Shown here one piece after another: positions 32,009 to 41,500 of a DNA stretch of 64,000 nt. The translations under genes and the position numbers were made by a program. The notes beneath the pieces are model-generated. The model was not told where the DNA came from. It saw nothing but the letters and a program-made list of their open reading frames with translations, and did not search any database. This DNA comes from Paenibacillus ferrarius. GTDB lineage: Bacteria; Bacillota; Bacilli; Paenibacillales; NBRC-103111. Every line of letters starts with the position of its first letter. Within the stretch, counting starts at the first letter, position 1. The stretch is taken from NCBI RefSeq assembly GCF_002027705.1, contig NZ_MBTG01000013.1, forward strand, positions 62,001 to 126,000. The letters are read 5' to 3'.

Positions 32009-33082
32009 TCAATGAAATTGATCGGTTTCAAACCAGATTTCATCAATAAGCTTATTTCTGTAAAGCATCGAGACATTGAAGGTTTCATAGTCTTTTTCCT
32101 TATCCAGTTCATCCAGCAGCAAAGAAGCTATCAGCTCTCGGTCATCAGAATCTCCCGGCTCGCGGAAATCAATGAATCCAGTTAATTGTCGTGAACTAAT
32201 ATCAACAGTTGCAGTACCAATAGGTAATCCGCCGTAGGATTGCTGATAAATTTCATATGTTAATGTATCTCCATCATCCCGGGCCATGACAATCGTATAA
32301 TCATCTGGATTGGGCGGAGTCAAGGCATCTACCTTGATCTCATCAACCAAGTCTAATAAATCAATATGTGTCAACTCGATCGTATCAATTGTTTCTCCCT
32401 TATAAATCATGTTGAAAATAAAGGAATCCGTCTCATCCTCATTGAAATCAGCAACGATCAGCTCCGTTACCAAATCCATCTCTTCCACAAAAGGATCGAA
32501 TTTCCACAACACATCTCCTACCACATCTGAACCATATACATGGGTTGCCACTTCAGCAACCAGCTCCGATTCTTTATCATACACATGGTACTCCACACGA
32601 TTTCTGTTCTCGCCAACAATCACAAGTTCATAGCCTTGATTCTTCTTGCGCTCCTCAATCATATCCATTTGATCCAACCCATAATCCGCATCCATATCCT
32701 CGAAAGGGGTCTCATCACTTACCCACTCAAATTCAACTTCATCCTGATGCAAATCGGCTAAAGCATCCACCTCGAAGATTGCTGGTTGCAAAGCATGATC
32801 TGTGGCGATCACAAAATCATACTCACTATAGCTGACTAACACCTCGCAATCCTTTATGCTGCAAGCGTCAATCACATCCTGAATATAAGACTGTACGAAC
32901 TCGTACACCTTATTCTTGTTTGTAATCGTAATGGACTGCCGCTCCAGATGAATCGAGCCTTTAAGTCGATCCGATTCCCTGTAGACTAGCGTTAACGTAC
33001 CGACAAACTCTCCATTATACATAATATCGCAGACTTCACCGCCTGCTGTTTTCAGGTCAGGTCTAAGCATAATATCGGCCAC
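32009..33082 (-). CDS. Acidic repeat protein of unknown function
   Basis: An unrecognised, strongly acidic cytosolic protein, no signal peptide or membrane helix. It appears to contain three related modules: one from about MYNGEFVGTLTLVYRESDRL, one from YELVIVGENRNRVEYHVYDKES and one from YTIVMARDDGDTLTYEIYQQS, each a beta-hairpin followed by a G-V/T-A strand and a helix rich in Asp/Glu (for example DLVDEIKVD, LIASLLLDELDKEKD). The start is uncertain: GTG at 33082 has GAGGAGG 11 bases upstream, while the frame is open to a TTG at 33145 without a ribosome site. Convergent with the nitroreductase, divergent from the YjcZ-like gene. Function unknown. Confidence 0.7.
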   Translation of the reverse strand: MADIMLRPDLKTAGGEVCDIMYNGEFVGTLTLVYRESDRLKGSIHLERQSITITNKNKVYEFVQSYIQDVIDACSIKDCEVLVSYSEYDFVIATDHALQPAIFEVDALADLHQDEVEFEWVSDETPFEDMDADYGLDQMDMIEERKKNQGYELVIVGENRNRVEYHVYDKESELVAEVATHVYGSDVVGDVLWKFDPFVEEMDLVTELIVADFNEDETDSFIFNMIYKGETIDTIELTHIDLLDLVDEIKVDALTPPNPDDYTIVMARDDGDTLTYEIYQQSYGGLPIGTATVDISSRQLTGFIDFREPGDSDDRELIASLLLDELDKEKDYETFNVSMLYRNKLIDEIWFETDQFH

Positions 33083-33236
33083 GACTTTATTCGCCTCCTC
33101 TACAGATCTTTTGATTCTTCCGTAGATTCCCCCAACATCGACCAAATTATGAGCAATCAGGATAAACGTCTATACACATTTGTCCCCTGGTTCATATCCT
33201 ATCTTATAAACAGCATTTAAAAGGAGGGAATCATAC

Positions 33237-33326
33237 ATGTCCGCTGTCGGAGGATACTCATCGGCTGGTGCCATTCTGGTACTTTTCATTTTGTTGGTAA
33301 TCATTACTAGTGCTTTTGTACTCTAA
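33237..33326 (+). CDS. YjcZ-family sporulation miniprotein
   Basis: A 29-residue peptide, MSAVGGYSSAGAILVLFILL and then VIITSAFVL: a Gly-rich N terminus and one hydrophobic helix, the pattern of the YjcZ/YjcO-like sporulation proteins that many Bacillales annotate only by small-protein searches. AAAAGGAGGGAATCATAC immediately before the ATG is a very strong ribosome site, and a terminator follows at 33337-33371. The gap 33146-33236 holds its presumed promoter. Such peptides are membrane associated and spore-stage expressed in relatives; the exact role is unknown. Confidence 0.85.
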   Translation: MSAVGGYSSAGAILVLFILLVIITSAFVL

Positions 33327-33336
33327 GCAAAAAGCA

Positions 33337-33371
33337 AAGAGACGGTTTCCACCACGTGGAGGCCGTCTCTT
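33337..33371. terminator. Bidirectional terminator
   Basis: AAGAGACGG (33337-33345) pairs with CCGTCTCTT (33363-33371), with an inner TCCAC/GTGGA stem. Lies between the YjcZ-like gene and the convergent glycosyltransferase. Confidence 0.85.
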
Positions 33372-33376
33372 CTTAT

Positions 33377-34810
33377 TTAAGCATGATCCTCATTTAAACG
33401 CTGACGCTCGGATTCGATTGCTGTGAGCTTGGATTTCATTCCTTCGGTTATGTTCGGACGATTCAGATGTTTGATGAAAATCCCTCTGGCTTTGGACAAT
33501 TTCCCGGCACGCATCGCAAGCTCTCCTAACGCAACCTCAGCTTTCCATTCTCCAATCTGGTAATCAGCACTTACGCTGCCGCGATAGCTTGGCAAACAGG
33601 CTAGCGATTTCTTAATACTGCCCTCCGCTAATCGGAGCAAGGCATCTGCTTGTTTCATCCGTACCTGGGCCAAATTAAAATGCATATCCGGAAAATCCGG
33701 ATTTAAGGCTATCGCTTTAAGACAATATGTCTCCGCTTGCGAATAGTCCTTGCGTACCGTCATCATTTGAACAAGGAAATTGTATACGTCAGGCATCCTG
33801 CCGAATGATGGTGTTTGAAGCCCCAATCGTTCTGCTTCCAGCAGCGCAGCTAATGCTTGTTCTTCTTCCCCAGCTCCAAGAGACTCACGACCGTAATATA
33901 GCCAATGTCCAGGATTCTCAGGGTCTTCCTGCGTCATAAGCTTCAATAAGCGAAGATTTCGCTCAAATTTGGCCCTGCTTTGCATAACGGAAGGTTCATA
34001 GCCGTGATGCTGCAGCCTGATTTTCACCGCTCGTCGGTAGATGTCATTGTGAAATATCCCTTTGCTTGTTCCAATCTGCTCATGAACACGTCCAAGAAAT
34101 CTAAGCCCTCGCCGTACGGGGAACATACGAATTTGCGAGAAATCATGGTACACCGTGCCACTGACCTGATTCAAATGCCAAACATGCAATGCAGGAACGA
34201 TGTCCAGATGATGAAATACACCTGCTGCTTCACGAACAGAAGCGATATCGTCGGGCACTAAAACATCATCAGCATCTACCCATATCACCCAGTCCGATTC
34301 CACATGCGGAAGACCGCTATTTCGTGCTGCCGCGAAATCGTCCTCCCATGTAATGGGAATCACCTTCACTTTCGGGTAGCGCGATGCAATCTTTCGTGTT
34401 TCATCCGTTGAAGAATCAACAACAAGAATCTCATCAACCGCGCCTTGCAGGGCCATAATGCACTTGGCAATGTTCGCGGCTTCATTTTGAGTCAGAATGG
34501 CCGCTGCAACCGTTACCTTCGGTACCCTCAGCAATTCATCAATATCTTCTCGTCTCTCCGCAGCAGAAACTTGTTCCAGCCTCTTGTAAATATGATTCAC
34601 CCATTGGGCTTGAGGATCAAGCAGCCAGGCACGATCGAATACGCGCTTGGCCGCTTGGCTTTGATTCTGAAGGAGGAGAGCTTCACCTAACATGACCCAG
34701 AGTTGGGCGTCTAACGGATTATTACTTATGGCTTGTTTTAATACATTCTCGGCCTCTATGAACTGCTGCTGCTGAAATAACTCAATGATTACATCTTGTC
34801 GTTGCTGCAT
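33377..34810 (-). CDS. Glycosyltransferase family 2 protein with TPR repeats
   Basis: A 477-residue cytosolic protein. TPR-like helices at about 1-90 (AENVLKQAISNNPLDAQLWVMLGEALL) precede a GT2 domain (about 98-290) with VAAAILTQNEAANIAKCIMALQG, DEILVVDSSTDETRKIAS, the metal motif VIWVDADDVLVP and the acceptor region FLGRVHEQI; further TPRs follow (AETYCLKAIALNPDFPDMHFNLAQVRMKQ). Transfers a nucleotide sugar to an unknown acceptor, perhaps a protein or wall polymer. Its start is two bases after the stop of the cadherin-like surface protein, with GGAG inside that gene's end, so the two are coupled; the neighbour is a candidate substrate (inference). Confidence 0.9.
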   Translation of the reverse strand: MQQRQDVIIELFQQQQFIEAENVLKQAISNNPLDAQLWVMLGEALLLQNQSQAAKRVFDRAWLLDPQAQWVNHIYKRLEQVSAAERREDIDELLRVPKVTVAAAILTQNEAANIAKCIMALQGAVDEILVVDSSTDETRKIASRYPKVKVIPITWEDDFAAARNSGLPHVESDWVIWVDADDVLVPDDIASVREAAGVFHHLDIVPALHVWHLNQVSGTVYHDFSQIRMFPVRRGLRFLGRVHEQIGTSKGIFHNDIYRRAVKIRLQHHGYEPSVMQSRAKFERNLRLLKLMTQEDPENPGHWLYYGRESLGAGEEEQALAALLEAERLGLQTPSFGRMPDVYNFLVQMMTVRKDYSQAETYCLKAIALNPDFPDMHFNLAQVRMKQADALLRLAEGSIKKSLACLPSYRGSVSADYQIGEWKAEVALGELAMRAGKLSKARGIFIKHLNRPNITEGMKSKLTAIESERQRLNEDHA

Positions 34811-34812
34811 AC

Positions 34813-37536
34813 CTACTCCGTTGGCTTAACAAATGGGACAATAAACTTCCGATTTCCGCTCTGTGCTGCGCCTTTTTCAGGATCAATAATGAATATGGTG
34901 TTGGTATATGTGGTTTCCGCATCTGAAATCCTCATCGTGTAACCACCCGTTTCATATGTAATTTCAGAAACAGTAGTTACCGTTAAATAGTCGAAGAAAT
35001 TACCGGCAAGCGTATCTGCGTCAAATGCTGGGTATAGACGCTTAAAACTTATAGCTGGTTTGTTTGTCCTATCTTCAGGAGTACTGCTTGGTGATATCAC
35101 GTTGATTTTAAAATCGTTTTGATACCAGTCATACTTACTGAGGCTTGATTCAGACATGACTTTCATTTTAGAACTTGTACCAGCTCCGGAAACAGCAGCA
35201 TCGAATTTCAAATAATTTTTTTCATACACAACAGCAGTTACAGAGGAAACATTGCTTGATTTGGCGCTGAGCAAAGTCTGATCTGAACCTAACCCCCAGT
35301 AGCTATTGATGCCCAAAATAAAACTGCTTGTCCCCGCTGCATTGGATTCATACATATTCATTTCATTGTTGATTTGAGGCATTTCATTGTTAATTTGAGG
35401 CATTCCTTCATTATTTCCCTTGTTGATTTCAGGGAATAAAGCATTTTTATTATCAATCTGCACTTTTAATATCGTGGGATCTTGGTGTATAGAATCATAA
35501 GCTTGTATTTCGCGAATGACTGATGAAGAATTGATAACTGAACTTTGTAAAATGCTTCCTGTAACAGGCATTTCGTAAGCCGATCCACTAAATGGCAAAA
35601 TCTTAACTTTATAATGCATATCGTCCGATTCAGGATCTGTAAAAATTTCACTTAAATCAATCTCTGATCCACTAGATAAATGAAGTAACGCGAAACTTGA
35701 ATTATAATCCGGGTTAGAGGCATCCATTGAAAAGTGTTTGACTAGCTCATTTCCAACATTTAATGCAGGAGCCTGGTTAGGAGTATCCGGCAGTTTATTA
35801 ACCGTAACTTTAAAAGTTACTGCCTCAGAATAGCCACCATAGCTGTCCATCGCTTGCACAGTAAATGTGGTCACACCTGCACTAATCGGCTTTATGTACC
35901 AATTGTGATTATCTTCTTTGCGATAAAGCTTAACATAATCATTATCCGAAACAATATCAAGAGATATGGCATCTTCATCTTCATCTATGAAAAAATCTTC
36001 CAAAATCCCTAAACTCATTTCCCCGTTTGTTAATTCAATCGTCCGATCTACAAATGGATTAGGCTGTCCATCGAGTTCCAAAACAGGACTATGATTTTCC
36101 CTTACTGTTACTTGAAAAGAATGAGGTTCCCCTATTCCGCCGCTATTATCCTTTGCAGTTACTGTAAGCGTGGCAGTACCCGCTACCTTCGATCTTAGAC
36201 GTAAAGTTCCTTCAATATCGACAATATCGGCAACTTCTGGATTACTGGAGACTTTCTCAACGGTTATTGGATCGGCATTAGGATCAATAAATAACTCTTC
36301 GATTCTTCCTAAATCTACAAATTGCCCTTCAACTGTACTTCTATTGGTAAACGAATGTCCTTCTTGTAAAATTGGCGCCCCGTTCACTTTCACTCTAAAC
36401 GAAAGCGGAATGGAACTACCTCCACGATTATCGTGGGCAGTCACTGTAAATAATGTTTCTCCTGCTGTATTTGCTTTTAAATACCAACGGTTATCCACTT
36501 TTTTAATCAATGCTGCATAATCATTATCCGTGGTTACAGACAGAGTAATAGGATCCTCGTCTGGATCTGTGAACAATTGTTCCAAGACGCCTAGATCTAC
36601 CTCCACTGCACCATTCTGAATCGTGCGATCCTTGAATGGATTGTCTTGACCATTCAAAGTAAACACTGGAGCATGATTCAGCGTAGGATCTTGAACCGTT
36701 ACTGTAAATGGAGGCAATACTACACTATTTCCATGATTATCAGTTGCTGTAATTGTAAATTCCGTTATCCCAGCACGATTAGCCTTGAGGCTCATACCTG
36801 GAGGTTTGGCTTCAAGTTCAGCAGCATGATCACCTTCCACGTCAACTGCTGATGAACTTACAGTAATGATATCGCCTTCATCCGGGTCAGTAAAATAACT
36901 GGCAAGACTATTTAAATTAATTTCTTCCCCTATAGCAAGATCTTGATTATGAAATGGATTGGTTTGATTTACAAAAGGAGGATGGTTGCCTTCGGTTGTT
37001 CCAGGAATTTTGGCAGGGCCGATTGTGGAGAGAAGATTCTTGACAGAAGCAGCGTCCGTGTAATGAGATGGATCGGCAATCATTTTTTGGACTGTATCTA
37101 CAATGTTGAAACTTCTGGGTTCTGTAGCCGCTGCATCTACAGTCACGTCAAAAACTTCTTTAAATCGTGCCCCATCGTTCCTATAATTTATCGTAAAAGT
37201 TGCTGTTCCGACTGAACCCGGATGAATTTTCAACAAACCAGCCGATTGGTAACTAGCTTCAAAACCAGCAATGCGTGGATTACTCGAGATGATCTCAAAA
37301 TTAGAGGAATAAGTACCGAAGATAGATTTCAAATCGATTATTTTCAACGTGTCGGATAGCGGAACGACCATATTGCTCATTTCATCGACTAATGTAGGTT
37401 CTGTTTCATATGCAGATACATTCAGCTCAAACGGCGTTCCTGCCACAAACGGAATGCTTGCCAACACAGAAGTCAATGCAACTGCAGCTGCTTGCCTCTT
37501 CTTACTTGGCCTTATCTTGTTTCCCAAATTTATCAC
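34813..37536 (-). CDS. Secreted protein with cadherin-like tandem repeats
   Basis: A protein of about 907 residues with an N-terminal Lys/Arg stretch and signal helix (AAAVALTSVLASIPFVAG). Residues about 165-620 hold at least four tandem domains of 95-100 residues, each with NHAPV, NPFKDRTI or similar, a LGILEDFFxDxDED acidic linker, a calcium-binding-like DPDxDxIT and C-terminal FTVTAxDNxGG: bacterial cadherin-like/immunoglobulin repeats usually used in adhesion. A short duplication MPQINNE occurs near residue 715. The start is not firm: GTG at 37536, or a TTG 9 bases downstream with a better-spaced AGGG. No LPXTG or SLH motif was seen. Coupled to the downstream glycosyltransferase. Confidence 0.82.
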   Translation of the reverse strand: MINLGNKIRPSKKRQAAAVALTSVLASIPFVAGTPFELNVSAYETEPTLVDEMSNMVVPLSDTLKIIDLKSIFGTYSSNFEIISSNPRIAGFEASYQSAGLLKIHPGSVGTATFTINYRNDGARFKEVFDVTVDAAATEPRSFNIVDTVQKMIADPSHYTDAASVKNLLSTIGPAKIPGTTEGNHPPFVNQTNPFHNQDLAIGEEINLNSLASYFTDPDEGDIITVSSSAVDVEGDHAAELEAKPPGMSLKANRAGITEFTITATDNHGNSVVLPPFTVTVQDPTLNHAPVFTLNGQDNPFKDRTIQNGAVEVDLGVLEQLFTDPDEDPITLSVTTDNDYAALIKKVDNRWYLKANTAGETLFTVTAHDNRGGSSIPLSFRVKVNGAPILQEGHSFTNRSTVEGQFVDLGRIEELFIDPNADPITVEKVSSNPEVADIVDIEGTLRLRSKVAGTATLTVTAKDNSGGIGEPHSFQVTVRENHSPVLELDGQPNPFVDRTIELTNGEMSLGILEDFFIDEDEDAISLDIVSDNDYVKLYRKEDNHNWYIKPISAGVTTFTVQAMDSYGGYSEAVTFKVTVNKLPDTPNQAPALNVGNELVKHFSMDASNPDYNSSFALLHLSSGSEIDLSEIFTDPESDDMHYKVKILPFSGSAYEMPVTGSILQSSVINSSSVIREIQAYDSIHQDPTILKVQIDNKNALFPEINKGNNEGMPQINNEMPQINNEMNMYESNAAGTSSFILGINSYWGLGSDQTLLSAKSSNVSSVTAVVYEKNYLKFDAAVSGAGTSSKMKVMSESSLSKYDWYQNDFKINVISPSSTPEDRTNKPAISFKRLYPAFDADTLAGNFFDYLTVTTVSEITYETGGYTMRISDAETTYTNTIFIIDPEKGAAQSGNRKFIVPFVKPTE

Positions 37537-37603
37537 ATCCCTGACTAGTATTCATTTCTCTCATTCTATCATACGCTATAATATGGAAACACCCCTGAAA
37601 CGA

Positions 37604-37632
37604 CAAAAATCCCCAAAAAACGAGGATTTTAT
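37604..37632 (-). terminator. Terminator of the Cof phosphatase gene
   Basis: Minus-strand AAAATCC/GGATTTT stem (37624-37630 with 37606-37612) followed by T residues, 13 bases past the stop. It also ends the gap before the surface-protein gene. Confidence 0.6.
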
Positions 37633-37644
37633 CGGAATTTAATA

Positions 37645-38445
37645 TTATAAACAATACTTAACTAAAGCTTCATGCACACCTTGTTCGTTATTAGACGAGG
37701 TAACAGCATCCGCGGCTTTCAACACACCTTCAGGAGAATTGGCCACAGCGATACCCAAGCCAGCAAAATCCATCATTTCCAAATCATTATAATAATTGCC
37801 GATGGCCATAATTTCGCTCGGATCAATCTCCAGAGACGCTGCCAATGCTTTTAGAGCGTTGCCTTTATTAGCCGCTGGGCTCATGACATCAATAAATAAA
37901 TCCCCGCTTCTAATCATCCGCAAATGACCATATAATTGCTGCTCTTCCCATTCCTTCTGAACCTTATCCAAAATATCCGATTGGCCAAAAAGTGTATATT
38001 TCACAATCGGAAGTCCAAGCTCTGATACATCAGTCACCAGTTTGGGAGTTATCAGGAATTTCTTGTACATCTGCTTCTCATACTCACTAATCCGTTCAAT
38101 ATACATATTAAAAGAGGTGCACACATCGAAATGAATCCCCTCTTTTCTCACATAGCCTAGCATAGATTCAATTTCTGGCAATGTAAAAGCGAATTCATTG
38201 ACTAAGGTGAGTCCACGCTCATCTGCATAAACCGTTGCAGCACCATTATGCGTAATCATCGTTCCTTCTAAACCTAACTGCTGAAGAAGAGGCAGCGTAC
38301 TGTCAGGAGCCCTTCCGGTGCACAGCACAATGTGCGCTCCTTGATCATGCACTTCACGAATGGTTTGAATCGTTTGATCAGTCAGTTCATGCTCATCAGT
38401 TAAAAGCGTTCCGTCTACGTCCAGAGCAATTAGTCGATATGTCAA
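37645..38445 (-). CDS. HAD-superfamily Cof-type phosphatase
   Basis: A 266-residue haloacid-dehalogenase phosphatase of the Cof/YkrA type (class IIB cap). Motif I is LIALDVDGTLLTDEH, motif II CTGR, motif III is around the KGNALKAL lysine and motif IV IMAIGNYYNDLEMMDFAGLGIAVANS. Substrates are usually sugar phosphates, nucleotides or cofactor phosphates. I take the TTG at 38445 as the start (AAGGAG 11 bases upstream); the frame stays open to 38511 but that part has no ribosome site. Monocistronic between two terminators. Confidence 0.88.
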   Translation of the reverse strand: MTYRLIALDVDGTLLTDEHELTDQTIQTIREVHDQGAHIVLCTGRAPDSTLPLLQQLGLEGTMITHNGAATVYADERGLTLVNEFAFTLPEIESMLGYVRKEGIHFDVCTSFNMYIERISEYEKQMYKKFLITPKLVTDVSELGLPIVKYTLFGQSDILDKVQKEWEEQQLYGHLRMIRSGDLFIDVMSPAANKGNALKALAASLEIDPSEIMAIGNYYNDLEMMDFAGLGIAVANSPEGVLKAADAVTSSNNEQGVHEALVKYCL

Positions 38446-38522
38446 AGTGTTCTCTCTCCTTGTCTCCCATTTAGATCGTTTAATTGTACCATAGGCCAAC
38501 AGCTTATTCACCGATTTCGTGT

Positions 38523-38551
38523 AAAAAGCAGCTATCCGAAGATAACTGCTT
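38523..38551 (-). terminator. Terminator of the SLH/giant protein operon
   Basis: Minus-strand AAGCAGTTATC stem (38541-38551 with 38526-38536), UUCG loop, followed by TTTTT; five bases after the giant gene's stop. Confidence 0.9.
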
Positions 38552-38555
38552 ACCT

Positions 38556-41500
38556 TTAATGTACTCTATGAACGCCTACTGACTTATTGACATTACCAAT
38601 AATATGGACAGGAATATCCTCCGTTTTGACGGTCCCATTCCGGTAACGAATTCGAAAATGGATCGTTTGCAAGCCTTGCGGCAAGCCCTCCGTAAAAGAT
38701 TGAAATTTCGAGTCAAAAACTTCCCCGACAAACCTAGTCGCGTCCCCTGAGTCAGCAATTAATTTCTCTGAAACATAAAGCGATCTCCCATCTAATCCTA
38801 CTGTATCCAACCATGCAGTAACTTCATCCACAGGAGCAGGCGAGCTTCTACTGGATACCATGAAAATTTCTCCCGAATAAAAGTCTTTTGGTGCTGCGGA
38901 GGTTTGATGTCCGCTTTTTTCATGTATCGCATACCAATTGTCTGTGTACGTTACATCAGATTGGATCGTTAACGGGAGTACGATAATTATTTTGGCAGCA
39001 GTACTGGATACATAACCATCAGATACGGTTAATGAAACTCGGTAGCTGCCAGGCTCAAGGAAACGATCCGTCACATGGGTTTCGGAAAATGACTCCACCG
39101 TCCCGTTCGGCTGCTCTATTCTCCACGAATAAGTTAATGCGTCGCCATCCGGATCATAGGAGGAATTAATTATTTGCACGCGATCCCCTTCCCAAACCGG
39201 TTTTGGGGACCAATCAAAGTCCGCGATAGGCGCCCGGTTGATATAAAACCATGTTTGTGGCGAATAATCAGACCAAATAAACCCATCAAAAACTCTTACG
39301 CGAACACGCAGTTTTTCTCCTGCCGGAAGATTTTGGGCAGCTGCCCAACTTCCCGAATTTGTAGTCGTGCCTTGGTACAAAGGCCCAGTGTCCAACACCA
39401 TGACATCGTTCGTTTCATTTGTAATTTGAAGCTGAAAATAAGTGAATGTTGGATTTGGATCAGGATCATTTTGCTGCCATCCCAAAGTCGGCCTTAGCTC
39501 TGAAAACAGGGTCGGCGCTTCCTGAGTCCCGCTTGGAACAATCATAATGGCAGACGGCGGACGATTGGTAAGGAACCAACCTGTGTTTGACCAATCCGAC
39601 CAGTACTTTCCATCATGTACCCGAACCTGTACCTGCATTGGTTTACCATCATTCGGTAAAGAGGCAATGGGAAATGGATTCTCTGCCGTCCAGGACGTAT
39701 TGCGTGTGTAATAGGAACATCTGTATTTTGAACCAGAATCCGAATCAATACTACACCCATGTTCATATGAACCGCTTTTCAGTGAATCATAGAAATAGCC
39801 ATCTCCGGAAGTATATTTAAGTTGTATCCCATTTTCATCTAAAATACGATATTGCCAGTTTTGGAATACGGTGTCAGCATCAACATCCATTTGGACCCAA
39901 GCAGGTATCAACGAATTCCCTGTAATAGCTGTTGGATTCGCTCGCGTTCCAGAAGGGTAGGTTAACGTCGCCTTAGGCGGAGAACCGCTGCTGACATATT
40001 TCTCATCCCAATCGGACCACAATCCATACTCATCTTGAACTCTTACCCTCACCTTGTATACTTGATTGCTGCTCAACGTCATATAATATGTCTGCGACAT
40101 AGGAACAACGGCTCCATCACTTTTAAAATGGGTCGCTCTCGCAACATTTGGATATGTGTAGCTAACCCAGCGATACTGCGGAGTGCTGTAATAATCATAC
40201 AAATAGAACTGCACATCCAACTCATAAGCTTTAATGACGCTTTCTGCATCATAATCTACGGCATTCCACGTAAAAAGAGGATTGGATGCAACTGAACCAG
40301 ATGGATGAGCATAATCCATACCTGTCGGAGAAGTCAGTTGAACAAAAGGTGCATGATTCACTGGAGGCGCATTTAACCAAATCAAGGCTTCCGCCCAATC
40401 AGACCATGCTCCATATTCATCTTTTACAGCGACTCGGAACGTATACATGCCCATTTCTTTCACACGATGTAGTTGTCCATCAACCGAAGTACCGTCAGGC
40501 AATATATATTCGTATCTTCGATCAACGATTCCACGATTAGAGCAATAGTTGATTCCCGTCCGTTCAGTAGAACATGATCCACTTGGCAGCCATCGATCAG
40601 GATCATAGCTTTGATCAACGTAAGTAACGTTATAATAAATATCTTGATTAACGTTAAGAACAGCAATAGGGCGTCTGTGTATCAATACATTCCTTGCATA
40701 AGGATCAGATTCTGCTTGATACATAGCGAATGTCGGATTGGGATAGGCGTAGCCCGCTGGTGCTGGATCATCCGCCCCGATCAAAGTCATCTTATAGATT
40801 CCGACTTTATCAAGAATTTTCACTGGGCTTCCAGTCACAGCCTGGTTGTGGAAAGCAGAAATCCCGCTTTTTCCATCTTCGGCATCCAGAAATTTGGTTG
40901 AATCCCTATGTTCGTACGTCCATTTATCCTTAACAACCAAATGTGCATCTGCTTCAGGATCATTAAACTCTGTTGTATAGGTTAGCTCTTCCCCCACAAT
41001 ACCTCTGTCATTTATTTTAGTATGATCAACGATAGGAATTTTGACAGAAACATTTCGAAACTGTGAACCAAAACCTCCGACGAATGCCCCGTAAGTACCT
41101 GAAGTAAACGTAGAATCAGTTACATCAAATATCGGTGTTGCTCCTAGTCTAACTTTTATTTTCGATCCTCGAACTGATATTTTAAAATTAGTAAATTCGG
41201 TTGTGTTTAAAGCAATAGGACTTACCCGCAGCTCAGTTCGTACACCGTTTACGATCTTTGATAACGACAAGCGGTTTGAGTTAACTTCAAGCCTGTACAT
41301 ATTATTGTTATTTTGCGCTCTAAAGCTCATACCGGATGGTGTATGAATACTATAGTTTGGACTTGTTTGCAGGAAGTCAAAGTAATAATCAGCATCCGTT
41401 ACCTTCGTATCTTTCTTCAAAATTTGACCCAGCTCGTTTGCACCATAATCAGCATTCGTCGCTACTGTGCCTTTAATTGTATAATAGTAATATTTCTCAT

